Part shown: positions 50,301 to 63,300 of the stretch, piece after piece
Layout of the letters: every line of letters starts with the position of its first letter
Position numbering within the stretch: the first letter of the stretch is position 1
Origin: Sisyra terminalis
Lineage: Eukaryota > Arthropoda > Insecta > Neuroptera > Sisyridae
Length of the DNA: 64,000 nucleotides
Reading direction: 5' to 3'
NCBI GenBank assembly: GCA_958496175.1
Contig: OY292275.1
Coordinates: forward strand, 38,579,701-38,643,700
Notes under the pieces: model-generated
Seen by the model: only the letters and a program-made list of their open reading frames with translations
Told to the model about the DNA's origin: nothing
Databases searched by the model: none
Made by a program: the position numbers and the translations under genes

Positions 50301-53300
50301 ACCCACTTTCGTGAAGTAAATGAAATAAAAATAAATATTTAAAACATATTCTATTATGCCTTAAGTAAACTTCCTATCATTATAATAATCTTTGCGTAAC
50401 AATCAAATCAAATTTAATTAGATTGAGCAAATAATTATGCGAATGGTAGAGAATAGTTGAAGCGCTAGATGTCAAATTGACAAGCAGGCAAATAGTTGAT
50501 TGTCCAGATTTAGTTGAGATCCGAAGGCTGCACGCTATATTATGTTTAGTTTGATTATGCCACTAACTATATCTAGGTTCATTGCTTTAACAGTAGGCTT
50601 TCATTAATTGCCTATGCAGATGAATAGTATTGCTGTCCGTAACTAAATAAGGCCATTATCCACACCTTCATTCTTGTCGTATTTGCCAACTAATTATTAC
50701 AATTAGCCAAAAACAAACGGTTCAATCAGATGCGATGACAATATTTGAAACGGATATGCTGGAAATTCAATTCCCATTGAATTAATCCAGTTGTCTGCGA
50801 GTATCAAATACATAAATGCAATTTGTCTGTATAACGAGAAAATTTCCAATTTATCTTGTACGAGTATACTGCTTAATGTTACATGAAATTTTACTGTGGC
50901 TATTCATCAATGCCATTCCTTATTATATTGCAGCCTGTTTTAACTGACCTTCATCCTTATTTTTGCTGTCACGTCAACTCTGCATAATGATACACATTTT
51001 TCTTTCGTATCGTATCATTTTTTTCATTTTCTCATTTTAGAAAAACAATCAAACACATTCATTCAAAAGAGTTATTGAAATTTTGCTCATACTTTATGTG
51101 TATATAAATAATGCAAAGTACTCTTCTATGCATAAGATTTACTCGTTGTTACCCAGAAATCGATTTATTTTATACTTGAAATTTTAAAACTCGAATAAAA
51201 CTAAAAGACTTTAAACTTCCACTTTATTGAAATGATCAAGTTAACTGTACATTTTGTTTTACGGAAATCCGTATAATATGGAAACTTGAAACGTGTTTTT
51301 CATAAAAACACTTTTCGAAACTATCGAAATTTTTCAATGATACTTGAATTATCCAATTGACAAATCTTAAAATTAAAACTGTAGTTAGTATTTTCAATAC
51401 CTTTTTGTTATTTTTTAGTTAGAGAAAATATTTTAAGTAAATATTTAAACATTGATACCGTTGGCATATTCTGTTGCATTTAAAGTTATTCAAGAAAAAA
51501 CAACAACTCATTTTATTATTTCTTGTGATCCATTCAACGGAACTCTTATGAGATCACTTTTGAATCTATCAATTGAATTATCATAACCAACATTGAGTTG
51601 AGGCACTTATATACCTAGAGATAAATGACCCACGAAATAATATCATAAAAGATAAATGATGGTGTTAGAGATTGTCTCCTTTCTTTCTAACTTATTTCGC
51701 GATTTTTCTGTTAATTCAATTCTAATATCGTATGATTTCTTTTTCTATTGCTAAATTTTCATTATAACCCGATTTATTCTCGATTAAAATTAAAAACAAA
51801 GGAGAAAATGCATCCTTACCAAATATTGACGTCTACAAAAGGAACATGAGCCAAATAAAAAATAATTATTATGTGTAGGTACTTACAAATTTCAACCGTT
51901 CTTGTGTTGTGACTAGAATTCTTAACAGAATTTTTCATTTTTATCATAAAATAAGAGTAGTTGCCCGTGAAGTAGCTAACATTGATAAAACTGACAAATG
52001 ACAAAAACTGGCAATTAAATGAAATCGAAATGACAGTTGCAACAAATGACAACAGTCAGTTGATTCAAATTTGAGACAATGCTTATTATATTTCGTTTGC
52101 ACTCACAGGTAGTGTTTATATTTTTTGTTCTCTGCTTTTGCCGACATATATATCGACATTTGCTTATTGTTGTATTGCTTTAAAATATTTTGTTTCTGCT
52201 TTAACTCAGTTTTTGTAAAGTCAAAAACATTGATTAAAATTCAAACAAATAATTTATTTGTCGCTAGAAAACGGAAATCTAATTTACAAAATTTAGAAAT
52301 TTAAATATTATTTTTGGTTTCTCGCGTAGTTAGCTTTGTTAATACTTTACATATAAAAGAAGTTACCCGATTGGTCACATGTGCAGTTCCATTTGGTTTA
52401 ATTCAATCTAGATTTGTGCACAGTTCAGTGAACGTAACTACAGTAAACTAATTTCTATAACAGATTTCCGCAATAAAACTCTTGACATCATTCATTTTTT
52501 TTCTTTCTCATGGTGCTCTTAAATAAGTATAACATAATTTTAAATTCTCTGCCTTTATGTATTTATTGGACGTAAGTGGATGTTTTAATAAGTAATTTAT
52601 TTTTAATAAATGCTTTTAAATTTCGACAAGTAGTCTCATCTAAAATTAAGCTGAGTGTTTCATCTACTTTCCAGATTTGCGAAGTGTTCCATTGCAGAAA
52701 TAGTTTGTGAAACCCTGGTTTATATAATTGTGACTTAAGCTGTATTACAATTGTCTATCATTTTTATGATCCAATTCTATTTGGAATATTTTTCTTTGTA
52801 ATACAAAATCTAATGAAATATAGAATATCAAAACTATTTGATCACTTTTATAGAGTGTATACAACCATAAATAGTTGTCTTTTACTAAAATCCAACCCTT
52901 AAAACATTACCTATATTTTTCAACTCTTAATCTATGTTAAGCCTAGTATTTAGTGTCTATACCCTTTTGAACCCTTTATTAAAATCGTGAAATGCGTTCA
53001 AAAAAAAATTATGTGTCCTTACTAGTATTATATATCCATTATACTGTTTAAAACTTAGTTCTCTTTCGAAGTAGTTCAGTAATGTAGTAAATTAAGCTTT
53101 CATAGTCAACCTTTCAAAGATTTTATCTTGTCAATAATTTGAATATCTTTACAGTTTCACAAACCAAAGTTCATTTCTGATTTCTGAGTACTTAATTAAT
53201 CTTATAGCTTATAAGATATGCAAAGAAATGGTTGAGGCAATAAAAACGTTATCGCTTTTTTGCCTTTATCCGTTTATCTTTCAGGTTTAAAAGACTTAAA

Positions 53301-54010
53301 CGATAAAAAATGATACGCGGTAACATAGTAGGTACATAAATGAAGACATTAGCTAATTAAATTATCTTTTTTTGGTTGTATGTCCGTTACAGAATAATGA
53401 TGGTTTGAATAATACTTAAGATACTTTATAAGATATACAATATAATTGCAATATGTTGGGCAAAAGTATGAGAAAATCAGGGTTTTTGTAGCTCGAATAA
53501 ACGAAGACTGAATTAATAATTGATGGCAAATGTTTGTCACACGAGTGATATCTTAAAGTCAAATCGATTGATATAGTTGACTTTTACCGACTCTTTATCA
53601 ATGCCCAGCACATACTCTGCACACGCTGCATAACCTGTCCCCAACTTACTTGAATAATTAGCCTTTTAATCGAGGCGTAATAATTCTCATGTTACAACAT
53701 CATCTGACCTATCAATCAATAGTATTCTGAATAAATATTACTGACAATGTTTGAATATTTTTATATCAAGTAAATATTCGCTTTTATCGTAAATTTTCAT
53801 CAACATTTTACAATCAGTAGCAACATGCCCTATTTTTGCATATATGTATCGTTATAAAATGAATACAGATTCGTAGTGATATTGAGTAAAAACGTTGTTA
53901 TCATATCTATTAAAAAGACGTACGTATTCTTACCGAACCCAAAAAGCACTGAACCATATCGGATTATATATTTAAATATGCACATGATCAATAATTTTTT
54001 TTTTTTTCAG
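47347..54010. other. rutabaga intron after the insertion
   Basis: AT-rich intron sequence, with a short TG run near 47811-47826 and one retrotransposon remnant at 49165-49335. No exon was recognised until the acceptor TTTTTTTTTTTTCAG ending at 54010. Short ORFs here lack motifs. Confidence 0.6.
49165..49335 (-). pseudogene. Non-LTR retrotransposon 3'-terminal remnant
   Basis: About 150 bp match 19640-19800 in order: GGCTTATTGTG, TTCCTGGG, CCTATTTC, TAAGACCGA and CTCAGT are shared. On the minus strand this encodes the GEIG...RTQE-like C-terminal end. It is a short, badly decayed end of the same retrotransposon family. Confidence 0.5.
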
Positions 54011-54160
54011 TTAACGGCTAATACAGTGATCTTCGTTTGTGTTAACGTTGTCGGCATTTTCATGCACAATTTAATGGAGCATGCACAAAGGAAAGCGTTT
54101 CTCGATACCCGGAACTGCATTGCAGCGCGACTTGAAATGGAAGATGAAAACGAAAAGCTG
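54011..54160 (+). CDS. rut: Adenylate cyclase (rutabaga-type), coding exon 2
   Basis: A 50-codon exon between a strong acceptor (poly-T, CAG) and donor GTAAAT, phase 0 on both sides, so it joins exon 1 in frame. It encodes the sixth transmembrane segment of the first cassette (about residues 205-222 of the joined product). The start of the cytoplasmic linker follows, with AQRKAFLDTRNCIAARLEME and ending DENEKL. AFLDTRNCI and [15 protein letters not shown] are strongly conserved in rutabaga and vertebrate type 1 adenylate cyclases. Confidence 0.92.
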
Positions 54161-54452
54161 GTAAATATATTTTTATGTTACCTTAGTATTCCACATACAG
54201 AATGTAATTTAAAATCAAAATCTCTTTTAATCAAAAGGAATAAGTTTAAATGCCAGCCATAGCCTTATAGTTTCAAATAACATTCACCTTTATTCAGGTA
54301 AAAGTCAATGGGGTTGTTTCAACTTTTCCTCCATTCGTGCATTTTAATTATCAATTTTAATTTTTAATGAGGCACTTGATAAAGCTGTGCGGTTTTTAAT
54401 AATTTTTTTTCATAGTTAAGAAGTTACGATAATTATTTTTTTATCATTACAG
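54161..54452. other. rutabaga intron 2 (292 bp)
   Basis: Short AT-rich intron with GT at its start and TTTTTATCATTACAG at its end. Nothing else is present. Confidence 0.85.
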
Positions 54453-54571
54453 GAACGACTATTATTATCAGTATTACCGCAGCATGTCGCGATGGAAATG
54501 AAAAACGACATCATTTCACCGGTTGAAGGCCAATTTCATAAAATTTATATTCAAAAACATGAAAATGTCAG
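54453..54571 (+). CDS. rut: Adenylate cyclase (rutabaga-type), coding exon 3
   Basis: This 119-bp exon starts in phase 0 and ends in phase 2 at donor GTGTGT (AG|GTGTGT). It encodes [17 protein letters not shown], the signalling-helix end, and then [13 protein letters not shown], the run-up to the first catalytic domain (C1a). The next residues of the family, an ILFADIVGF motif with a metal-binding aspartate, must lie on a further exon. That exon was not found in the remaining 9.4 kb, so the third intron is at least that long. Confidence 0.92.
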
Positions 54572-55224
54572 GTGTGTACATAATGATTTATTTTTAATTA
54601 TACAAGAATTGTTTTCATAAATTTTGTACAATTTCAGTCAGAAATTCAAAATGAAAAGAATAAATTTGTTTAAACGGGAAATCAGGGAAATCTGAAACAT
54701 GTATTTGTACTTAAAGTATTAAGCTTTGCCTTTTGGATGAAAAAGTTTAAGATAAAAATAATACAGAGTAAGCAACAATGTCGGAGACGGTCACGACGTC
54801 TTACAATTAATTATGTTTACGGATGACTGTTTCCTTTTCCGTTCTCATATAAAACTCTTACAATTTTTTTAATTCTCATATTTTATATTAGTTACTTGCT
54901 AAATTGAATTATTTTTTCTTCAGAGCTCCACATTCATTAATCAAACAACTGACTATCCATGAATGAAATTTAGTTTAATCATAAAATTATTATATTTTTT
55001 GTTTGGGTAGTGAGTTTATACTTTTTATTTTTAAATGCTATTAAATTTATAAAAATACAAACGGTATGTTACGTTTTTCAATTCTGTAGTATGACAAGTT
55101 ATAAGAAGTTTTTTAAATATGATTTTCTGGTAGTTATAATTTAAAATTATTTATTAAATCAGATTATATTTCCTTTTTTTCATAAAAATATATTGGAAAA
55201 GTTTCTATGTATGCTACAAATCCT
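54572..55224. other. rutabaga intron 3, beginning
   Basis: AT-rich intron with no recognised element. Confidence 0.6.
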
Positions 55225-55615
55225 AGAAAGGAAAGTATTATAGGTCCAGACTTGACCCAACTATGCAGAAATCTGGACCAAGCTTGTAAACCAGGATTGA
55301 ACCCAGCCTTGGTAAAAGTCTGGAATGATAACACGAATCCAATAGTGGTCGCCACAATTGGCCTATTACGCTTCATTACCATAATTGGATCATGTTTAAT
55401 CTTCTTACCTGACCCACTGGGTTCAATCAAAAGCTTGGTTCAAATCTGAATAACGTAGTAATAATTATCAAGGTTGGGTAACTCTATCTAGGATCAAGTC
55501 CGGGTTGCCATTAATTGTCCGAAGTTAGGCTCCCCATTTTTGGTCCGGTTCAAACTTGGCTAAAGGCCATCTTTAGCTTGGCTTTGGCTTGGCTAGGTTT
55601 ATACAATTCATAGGT
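55225..55615. repeat. GC-richer repeat-like block of unknown type
   Basis: This block is clearly less AT-rich than its surroundings and is built of recurring inverted and direct motifs. CCAGACTT (near 55246) pairs with AAGTCTGG (near 55316), and forms of ACCAAGCTTG and GGTTCAAACTTGG recur through to TTGGCTTTGGCTTGGCTAGG. Opposite ORFs of 80 and 88 codons cover it but have no motif. It could be a MITE or a decayed element; no target duplication was identified. Confidence 0.4.
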
Positions 55616-55856
55616 TGCTCCCTTAGGAAAAAACAATGGCGTCATATGAAGTATTTTCAAATATGAATCAGTTTGAATATGTAAACGTATTGTCCAGTAA
55701 TTAAAATTTGGTACAAATGGTATTTATATTTAAACTATTGTAACCATTGTAACACTTAAACTTCGAACTTTGAACTCCTTCTGAACACGTCATTTTTCTA
55801 AATTCTCCGATTGGTTATGAGTCCAAAAGGCCACCTGTGTATTTTATAAACCATGC

Positions 55857-56030
55857 AAGATGACCGCTCCACAATTGGTTGGTGTTGGGTTTAATTGAGG
55901 ATGAAGACAGATTCGTATTGAGAAAATTTTCAATATTACTTGATTTACGGTTTTTATTAATCGTAGAATCGCTAAAAACCTTGGCAGTTACATAATGACG
56001 ATTAATAGCAACTAAAAAAGGAATAAAATA
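55857..56030 (+). mobile_element. tRNA-derived SINE copy (family copy 6)
   Basis: GATGACCGCTCC near the start matches the head of copy 5. The B-box region is interrupted (GGTTTAATTGAGGATGAAG), then GATTCGTATTGAG, TTTTCAATATTACTTGATTT, the tail TCGTAGAATCGCTAAAAACC and GGCAGTTACATAATGACG, and an A-run. The first tRNA-like bases appear lost. Confidence 0.65.
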
Positions 56031-57048
56031 TGAAAGTTGGATAAATAATAACGTAAATTAGTCTATTAATTATCTATTAAGATCTATACAGTGAAGTTCC
56101 GAAATTATCTTACGGCCAGCTTATCCTGCCTAATATCCCATGTAGAAAGCTTCGATATAAGCTGAACCAAGGCTATGTAGGCCTGAGCGTTTTTCATGTA
56201 AATAGACACGATTTTGCTCTTGTTTTTTTTTTTGGATTTAAGTAATTATTTTTTTTTGGGGAAAGTAGAAATTTGGTTAATCTGGAAACTATGACATATA
56301 TCCAAATGTTAGATTACCAATGTGGTTTTGTTTTCTGTGATTGAGCTTTTACAGTCATTGACGTGTTGTTTATTATTCTTAACCCGTTTTGTTTGTTCAA
56401 TACTGAAAGAATTAGTGAATTATTTTCTATTTATTCAATCGTCTACTTCAATCAATTGATAATTTACAAAATATAAGCCAACTATACTACAATACTGTTT
56501 AATTTGTGTCCAGGCCCCTGGGGTATGTTGATTTTCAACAAATATCTTTAACGAATCTTACAGAAACATGAGATTTTGTAGACAAACCCTGGCTGTTGTC
56601 AGTTTGATACAGGATTCTGTTCCCACCTTACTCATATTAGGAATGGAAGAAGCACTAAAATAAATATGTATAGATACTCGTTTATGCCGAATCGAAAAAC
56701 AATCATCAAAACAAACATATAATTCCGTTTAATCTATATGTTTTAAGAAAAATTTAAATTGTGAGTAATTCTACCAACCCAAAACTAAGTAAATTATACG
56801 ACAGTTTGATGGTCGAGTTGTTGAAATTTTTGCATTAATATTTAAACAATGCATTCATTCAGTGATTCATTCATGAATAATAGAACTCTTTGAGTTTCCT
56901 AGCCTATTTATATTATGAGTAAGAAGTTTATTTAACTTGCAAATCGTTGGGTTCAAATTAAAAGCTTAATCGATTATTTTTGATTATTTTATTTACGATT
57001 ATTTTTTATAATAACGATTGGTCTGTTTAAATGTTTTGATTAAAAGCC
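56031..57048. other. rutabaga intron 3, AT-rich part
   Basis: No exon, ORF or repeat recognised. Confidence 0.5.
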
Positions 57049-57056
57049 AGTTATCT

Positions 57057-57304
57057 CAATGGAGTTGTATAGGTTTTCGTCGCCTGAAGTCGACCGGAAA
57101 TTCGTGGCCCCCTATTTTCATCATAGGTCAAGAAAATTGATAAAAAGTCAAATACCTTTATATTCTTTAATTATTCACAAATGTACTGTTCGTGTTTTTC
57201 TCAAAACGAATTTTTTTTTGGAATTATCAATGCCGATATGCCGTCCCTTTTTTATATGCCATCCCCGACCATGTCCCCCCTGCATCCCACACGTTAGGCT
57301 ACTG
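57057..57304. mobile_element. Probable hAT-type MITE, 248 bp
   Basis: The left end CAATGGAGTTGTATAGG and the right end, read on the minus strand, CAGTAGCCTAACGTGTGG, both resemble the CAGTGGCGTAACTATAGG end common among non-autonomous hATs. Flanking 8-mers AGTTATCT (57049-57056) and AGTTGCCT (57305-57312) agree at 6 of 8 positions. The GC-rich C-runs inside the right end also fit. Age has blurred both ends. The 88-codon ORF over it is incidental. Confidence 0.45.
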
Positions 57305-57312
57305 AGTTGCCT

Positions 57313-60300
57313 TGTATTTTTATAATAATCAAAGAAGACTTTTCACATTAAAAAGATTCCGTTAATATTTTTTAAAAAAAATAAAAAAGAAATGTGATTA
57401 TTACAAAGTTATATGTACTAAAGATTAGCGGTATTGTTTGCCAAAAAGTATTATAGTAATTTGCAATTCAAATTTTTTAGGTTTGATCAAACATATTGTG
57501 GTTTATAAAGTATAAAAATCAATATAGTAAAAATATATGCGACCCGTTTCTGCTAGTACCATTATAAAAATATATTTGTTCGATAAATTCCGGTTTTAAC
57601 ACCTTTCATGATGATACATTGTATGACTTCTTTTACCGCTTTTATACAAATTTATCTTGTGCACAAATAAGAAAAGAACATTATCGTGTTTAATAGCAAA
57701 TTAAACTACATTGAAGTTATCTCATAAGTTGTCCAACTATTGTTGACGCCAGTTCAAGGATAAGACCATGACCTAAACGAGACTTCATTTTTTAATTCAT
57801 GATAATGGTTTAATTTTCAACGACTCACTAATCAGATTTGTTTTGACTAGAGGTCATTAATCATGGAAGGAGTGTGAGAGAAATCAAGAACTTTATGCTC
57901 AAGTTTTTATAGTTGTCACTCGACTTCTCACTACTAATATTGAACAAGAGTGAATATGTATGTATAATGTATATGTAGTATACATGAATGTTTATTTCCT
58001 GCTATAAATTCTTGTTCCAGCACATAATAAGTGCTTGGTTTCAAATTTCACTACTTAGGTTGGAAATTTAAGATGTTGTTAAATTAATCGGTTGAAAGTC
58101 AATCGATTTGTTACCTTAAATTCAATTGATTTTTTACCCTTTTCGTTTCAATAGTGGATTGCATTACAGTGTAAAATTTGTATCCTAAACAACGGTATTT
58201 TTAATGCATTCTATTAAAACGAGTTTTCTTTATAAATGAATTCAATATTTCCCTCAGTAAATCAATTTTTACTGTTGAGTAATGGTAGATAGAAACAAGA
58301 GGCAAGTATTGTAATCGTCTGAGAAAATCAAAGATGGATATCGAATATAATTTATTAATCGTATACTCGAACAAATAAGTTAATATTTTACTGTTATAGT
58401 TCTGATATTAGATAAATATACTTGATTTTATATTAATTATTTATTTATTTTTATACAATATCAGCATATATTACTTCAAAATAAAATGCTTACAACTTTT
58501 AGAAAATAACTACTTATTATGCAATATTCTTATTTGGAAAGTGAATAAATTTCAAATTTAGTGTAAAATTATAAGTATTTTCAGGATTGTTTTCGTTGCG
58601 TGCATTAAAAAATAATTGAAATCAAAAAAATATTTTTTATCTCCTAATAGTTATTAAACCAAAATTGAAATTTCTTACAAGACAATTGGTAATTTTAATA
58701 CTTTCCTGTCTAAATTGATCTAGTGGAGAATTTTCACCATATTGATCGCTCCTGAAAGTTGCACGAAAGCTCAGGAATGCAGTTTTGATTTGAATCGTTG
58801 GTTTGACAGGCTTTCTACTGAACCCAAAATTAAGCCGAAACTCCAATTAAGTACCGAAATGGAAACTAAATGTTTAATTGTACACCACCTATTAATAAAA
58901 TTCATTTCTGACAAGAGACTTAGTTTAAATTCACACTTTAGAAACTCCGTTGGGTGGAGCACAATGTAAGTAGTTGGTAGGACACCTAATTAGATGACAC
59001 GAACAAAAATTAAATCATTAGAGGTAGGGCTACATTTTATAGCAATTGAGGGTTGGAATATACAACATTTATTTCGTATTTTTATCCTTTGCCGTCGGTG
59101 ACCCCGTATCGAGGACATTTTTAAATCGTCATAAAAATATCAATTCACTAGGGAATTTAAAAATCATTTTTAAAAATAACAAAGCTTAAGTTCTCAAATA
59201 CGTGAAGCAATGGCTAATGTTTTATAAATGTAGGAATGGTTTTGGTTGATCGCAAACAGTAGAGAATTAATAATTAACGACAACGGATTTTTCAGCTTTT
59301 TATAATAATGTCATTACAAAAAATCTATAAATACTACTGTTTATATACAATTATTTTCAACACACTCTTGCTTTTAAATTATAGTAACCAGACACACATT
59401 CATTCTCTCTCTCACTTACTCATTCATACTAGATCTTCATTCACACCAAATTCTTAATACTACATAAATATATGCAAGAAAAAAAACATCCGCGAAATTG
59501 AAAGTTGCAATTTATAAATTATTTCTTGCCTGAGAAGTGATTTATCATGTGGTAGAAAGATTTTGAAAAAGTCGAATTATTTCTACGAACATTCGAATTA
59601 CCCCCTTAAACTGTCAAAATGCCCTCCTGTGGGGACTGCTGGTCTAAACTGCTCAATCAGCGAAAAACCTAAGAATCTAATTGATTGAAAATTTTGATTG
59701 AAAACGAGCAGGAGACTAGGAAGTTAGAACAGGTTTATATTTTTTGAAATTTTATACATTTGGTATGTTGTATACTGTTTTTGACAAAATGAAATTCATT
59801 CCCTTTAGTAGTATGTGTATTTAATTATTAGTGGCAGTGTTGGTAATTTTTGTTTCTGATGTTTCATATTTACGGAAAACGTGTTGAATAAATTAGGTAC
59901 AAATTATTATTATTTAGTATATTTGTGCAAAATCGTCTGGGACATTTTGAGATTTTTAAATATTTTAAATTTTTCATTCAAGTCCTCATCTAGTCTCGTG
60001 AATTCTACTTGAACAAATGAACATTTTGTACAGTATGAAACTTCATTGTTTTCCTTTACATTTTCATAAAAATGTCTCCCTTGTTTTACATGAGTAATTG
60101 CACCAAGTCCAACTTGAATTAAGTCATGAAAATCTAGAATTGTAAATTTTTTATGAAGCAATAAACGTAAGCCTATAAATTCATCAGTGACCACACCTTG
60201 TTGTATTTTTCATTCAATTGATCACGAAAAGCCATAATATTTGTTAAGTATTACAGTACAGTGTGGTGCTTGATTACTATCTAGCCAACTTCTAGCTTAT

Positions 60301-63300
60301 CTGCAGAGACAAGCCCTGAATTACGTTATATTTTTCCACCCCTAAACTTATAAATTAACTCCGCAAGCAATAACGGGCGAAATGGGTTAAAATAATACGG
60401 GATTTTTAGTGTGGTCACTTGCAAAAGTTAACTTCTGCACTCTTTCTCTTACCTTCGTTACTAGTTTGTTTTCAACCCCTTTCGCATTCATACGGTGAAA
60501 ACAAAGGCGTCGTTCATATTTTATGTGGCGCAATTGGTTTTCATGGTTTGTTTTCAGTTTCGTATAATTTATTTGTTTTCAATAGATACTTCAAATGAAA
60601 TTGGTTTTTTGTTATTTTTTTTACAAACGGAACCTATAATTGAAACATATTTTCAACTATTGATTTTTAAGTAAAAGTTTTTTTTTTATTCTGCTGTTTT
60701 AATTTGTATAAAACAATATGTAAATATTTTCTTGTTTTACGTGTTGTTCTGCAAAAAATGACAATTTTCATTTTCCTTGTCTCGGATAATATGTGTGCAC
60801 AATCCTGTTTAGTATAGAAAGTAATTAACGCAGTGGCTGAAACCGACAGAGAATTCCTAGGATATTGTTGTGGAGAAACAGCGTTGTTGTATTATTCTTT
60901 TTTCTCGTAACATACTGTTTAAGGCGAAACACGCGCAAATGCAGTCTCGAGTGTTTTTGAAGAAAATTAATTTAATTTTTGTTTTTTTTTCATTTCACAT
61001 TTGAATTTGATGCAACACTTGGTACGATAGGTAAGATCATACTTTTTGTTGAGTTATTGTCGGATATCTCCAGCTGTTTTGCGAGATACATACAAAATGT
61101 GATAACATCATTCGACATAATTTCCAAGTAACAAGGAGACTTATAACTTAACTGCAGAATTTAAAATTTTAAAGTTATTGTACTTGAAGACTTACAAAAG
61201 TATTTATAAAAATCAATTTTATTTTCAAAAGTGCCATTGTTTGTATTTGAAAATTTCTTTTCTTATTCCCTTTATATTACTTCGCCTACACACAATTCGC
61301 AAACTTCTAGCACTTCTTATTTAATTTTTATTTAATTTTTCATAAGTATCAAACTTAATATGTTAATATATTAAATGTTAACACTTTTTTCAATTATTCA
61401 ACATCAAGCATTGATATTATTTACTTTTAGCAATCCTTTATCAAAACATGGCTTGTCTTCAGGCGAATTTTAGTGTTCACGACAGAGTACAGGAAGTTCA
61501 TTACACTCATTAACGTGTTATAGATATAAGAATAACACTATAAAAATGTTATAAAATATAAATGAAATGATTAACAAATCCAATCTTTTATATTTTTTGT
61601 ATACAAAGATTACATAAATCAACTAAAATATTTAAACATTTATTATTTCTAACAAAAATAATTATTAAACAATTAATTAGTACCTAACATAATTTTTTTT
61701 GTTAATCATCGCAATTATTGTTAACTATTATAATCGCAGGTGACTAAAAATGGTGCTTATGTGACTTTTTGATACGATTATAAAAGAAAAACATGCAGAA
61801 TATTTATACTTTATTTGGTTATAATTAGTTGAAAATTTACTATAAATCTACGTTATCTACTTATTTTTCTTCTTTTCGCGACTAGCGACTGCATAAAAAC
61901 ATGAAAATAGATCATAAGAGTAGGACTACTTGAGTATGTGGGGATTTATACATGAACTTTTTTTTCGAATTTATTTTTACGATGGTACAGGTTTTCAACC
62001 GCAATAATGAATAATAGAAATTGCGATGTATTATTGTAATTTTTGCTATCATTTTTTCCGTGTTTTAATACGATGAATAATAACCAAATTTTTGTCTTTC
62101 TACAAAATAATATTTTGAAGTATTTATAAACTTCTAAATAATAATGTGATACATATACCAATTATTAATTAGTCACCTGATTTGTATTATGTGTTATAGG
62201 CTTTATTTTCAATTTCCTACGGGGAAGTTTATTATTCGCTAAAGCATTTTAAAGGTGATCATTACTTACGTCAATTTATTGTACAATAATTGATATTGCA
62301 CATTTATATTTATGTTCAGTGATATAAAATAAGATAATCCTATGATAAATATTATTGTACAATTTGATAATAGTTTGAATATGCCTATTGACGAAAATAT
62401 GGATTGTCTAAAAGAACTAAAAAGTCACTTAAATACGCTTGGAATTGGTTTTTACATTTGGTCGTTAGGTTTGCAAAATATTAATAAAATAAATAGTTGG
62501 TAGTTGTTGGCTGAGGTATTGTTACCAATTTGAAAATTCTTAATAATGAAAGACTCCTTTATAGGCGAAATTTTTATTAATTCACAAATAATTGGAATAA
62601 TAACCAGAAAATTTTCATTAATAAAAACTCAATTACTACTTATTTGAAGAAGTAACAACTATCCAAATTATTCATAGATAATACAATGTAAAATGATAAC
62701 CAACCAAGATGTAATCTGTCTATGATTTAAAAAAAGCAGTGGTCTCCTTTAAAAGAATGATAAGTTATAGCTTTTAAAATATGGGTATGTAATAAACGTA
62801 TTTTTTGCTTAAATTAATAAAATTAATTATTTCATGAAGTTATGGTCAGAGTTAGCGGTCAATTATATTATATTTACATTAAATAAATCAATAAAGCTAC
62901 TATGAAATGTGAGACTATGGTTGAGAAAATGTATTCGGTTGAACATAATATAGTATTTTCATTGTATATATGAAAACAAATAGACAAACGAAAATTTTAA
63001 TAAATATTACATAGAACGAAAAATCATTGTATTCGCTGGTAAATAAATACTGGGCATTGTTTTATCCATTTTGCTGCGTCAGAAATTTAGAATAGTATGT
63101 TGAAAATTGTATGAAAATGCAGCTTAAGGCTCCAACGTTTAATTTTATATCAATAGGCTACTACTAATACTTGTTCATTTTCGTTAGATTTGGAGCCTTT
63201 TGAAACTATGAATGTATTTTAAACTGTAGGTACGTAAATCATTTGTTGGTCGAAATTGATTCAGGTCGCTTATATAAGCTTAATTTTTGTTATTTATTGG

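Noticed and set aside
55164..55449. Overlapping sense and antisense ORFs of 80-88 codons
   Set aside because: No motif on either strand; they reflect the GC-richer repeat block with few stop codons.
57059..57325. 88-codon plus-strand ORF
   Set aside because: It lies almost entirely within a probable MITE and ends in proline/cysteine-rich translation of its C-rich terminus.
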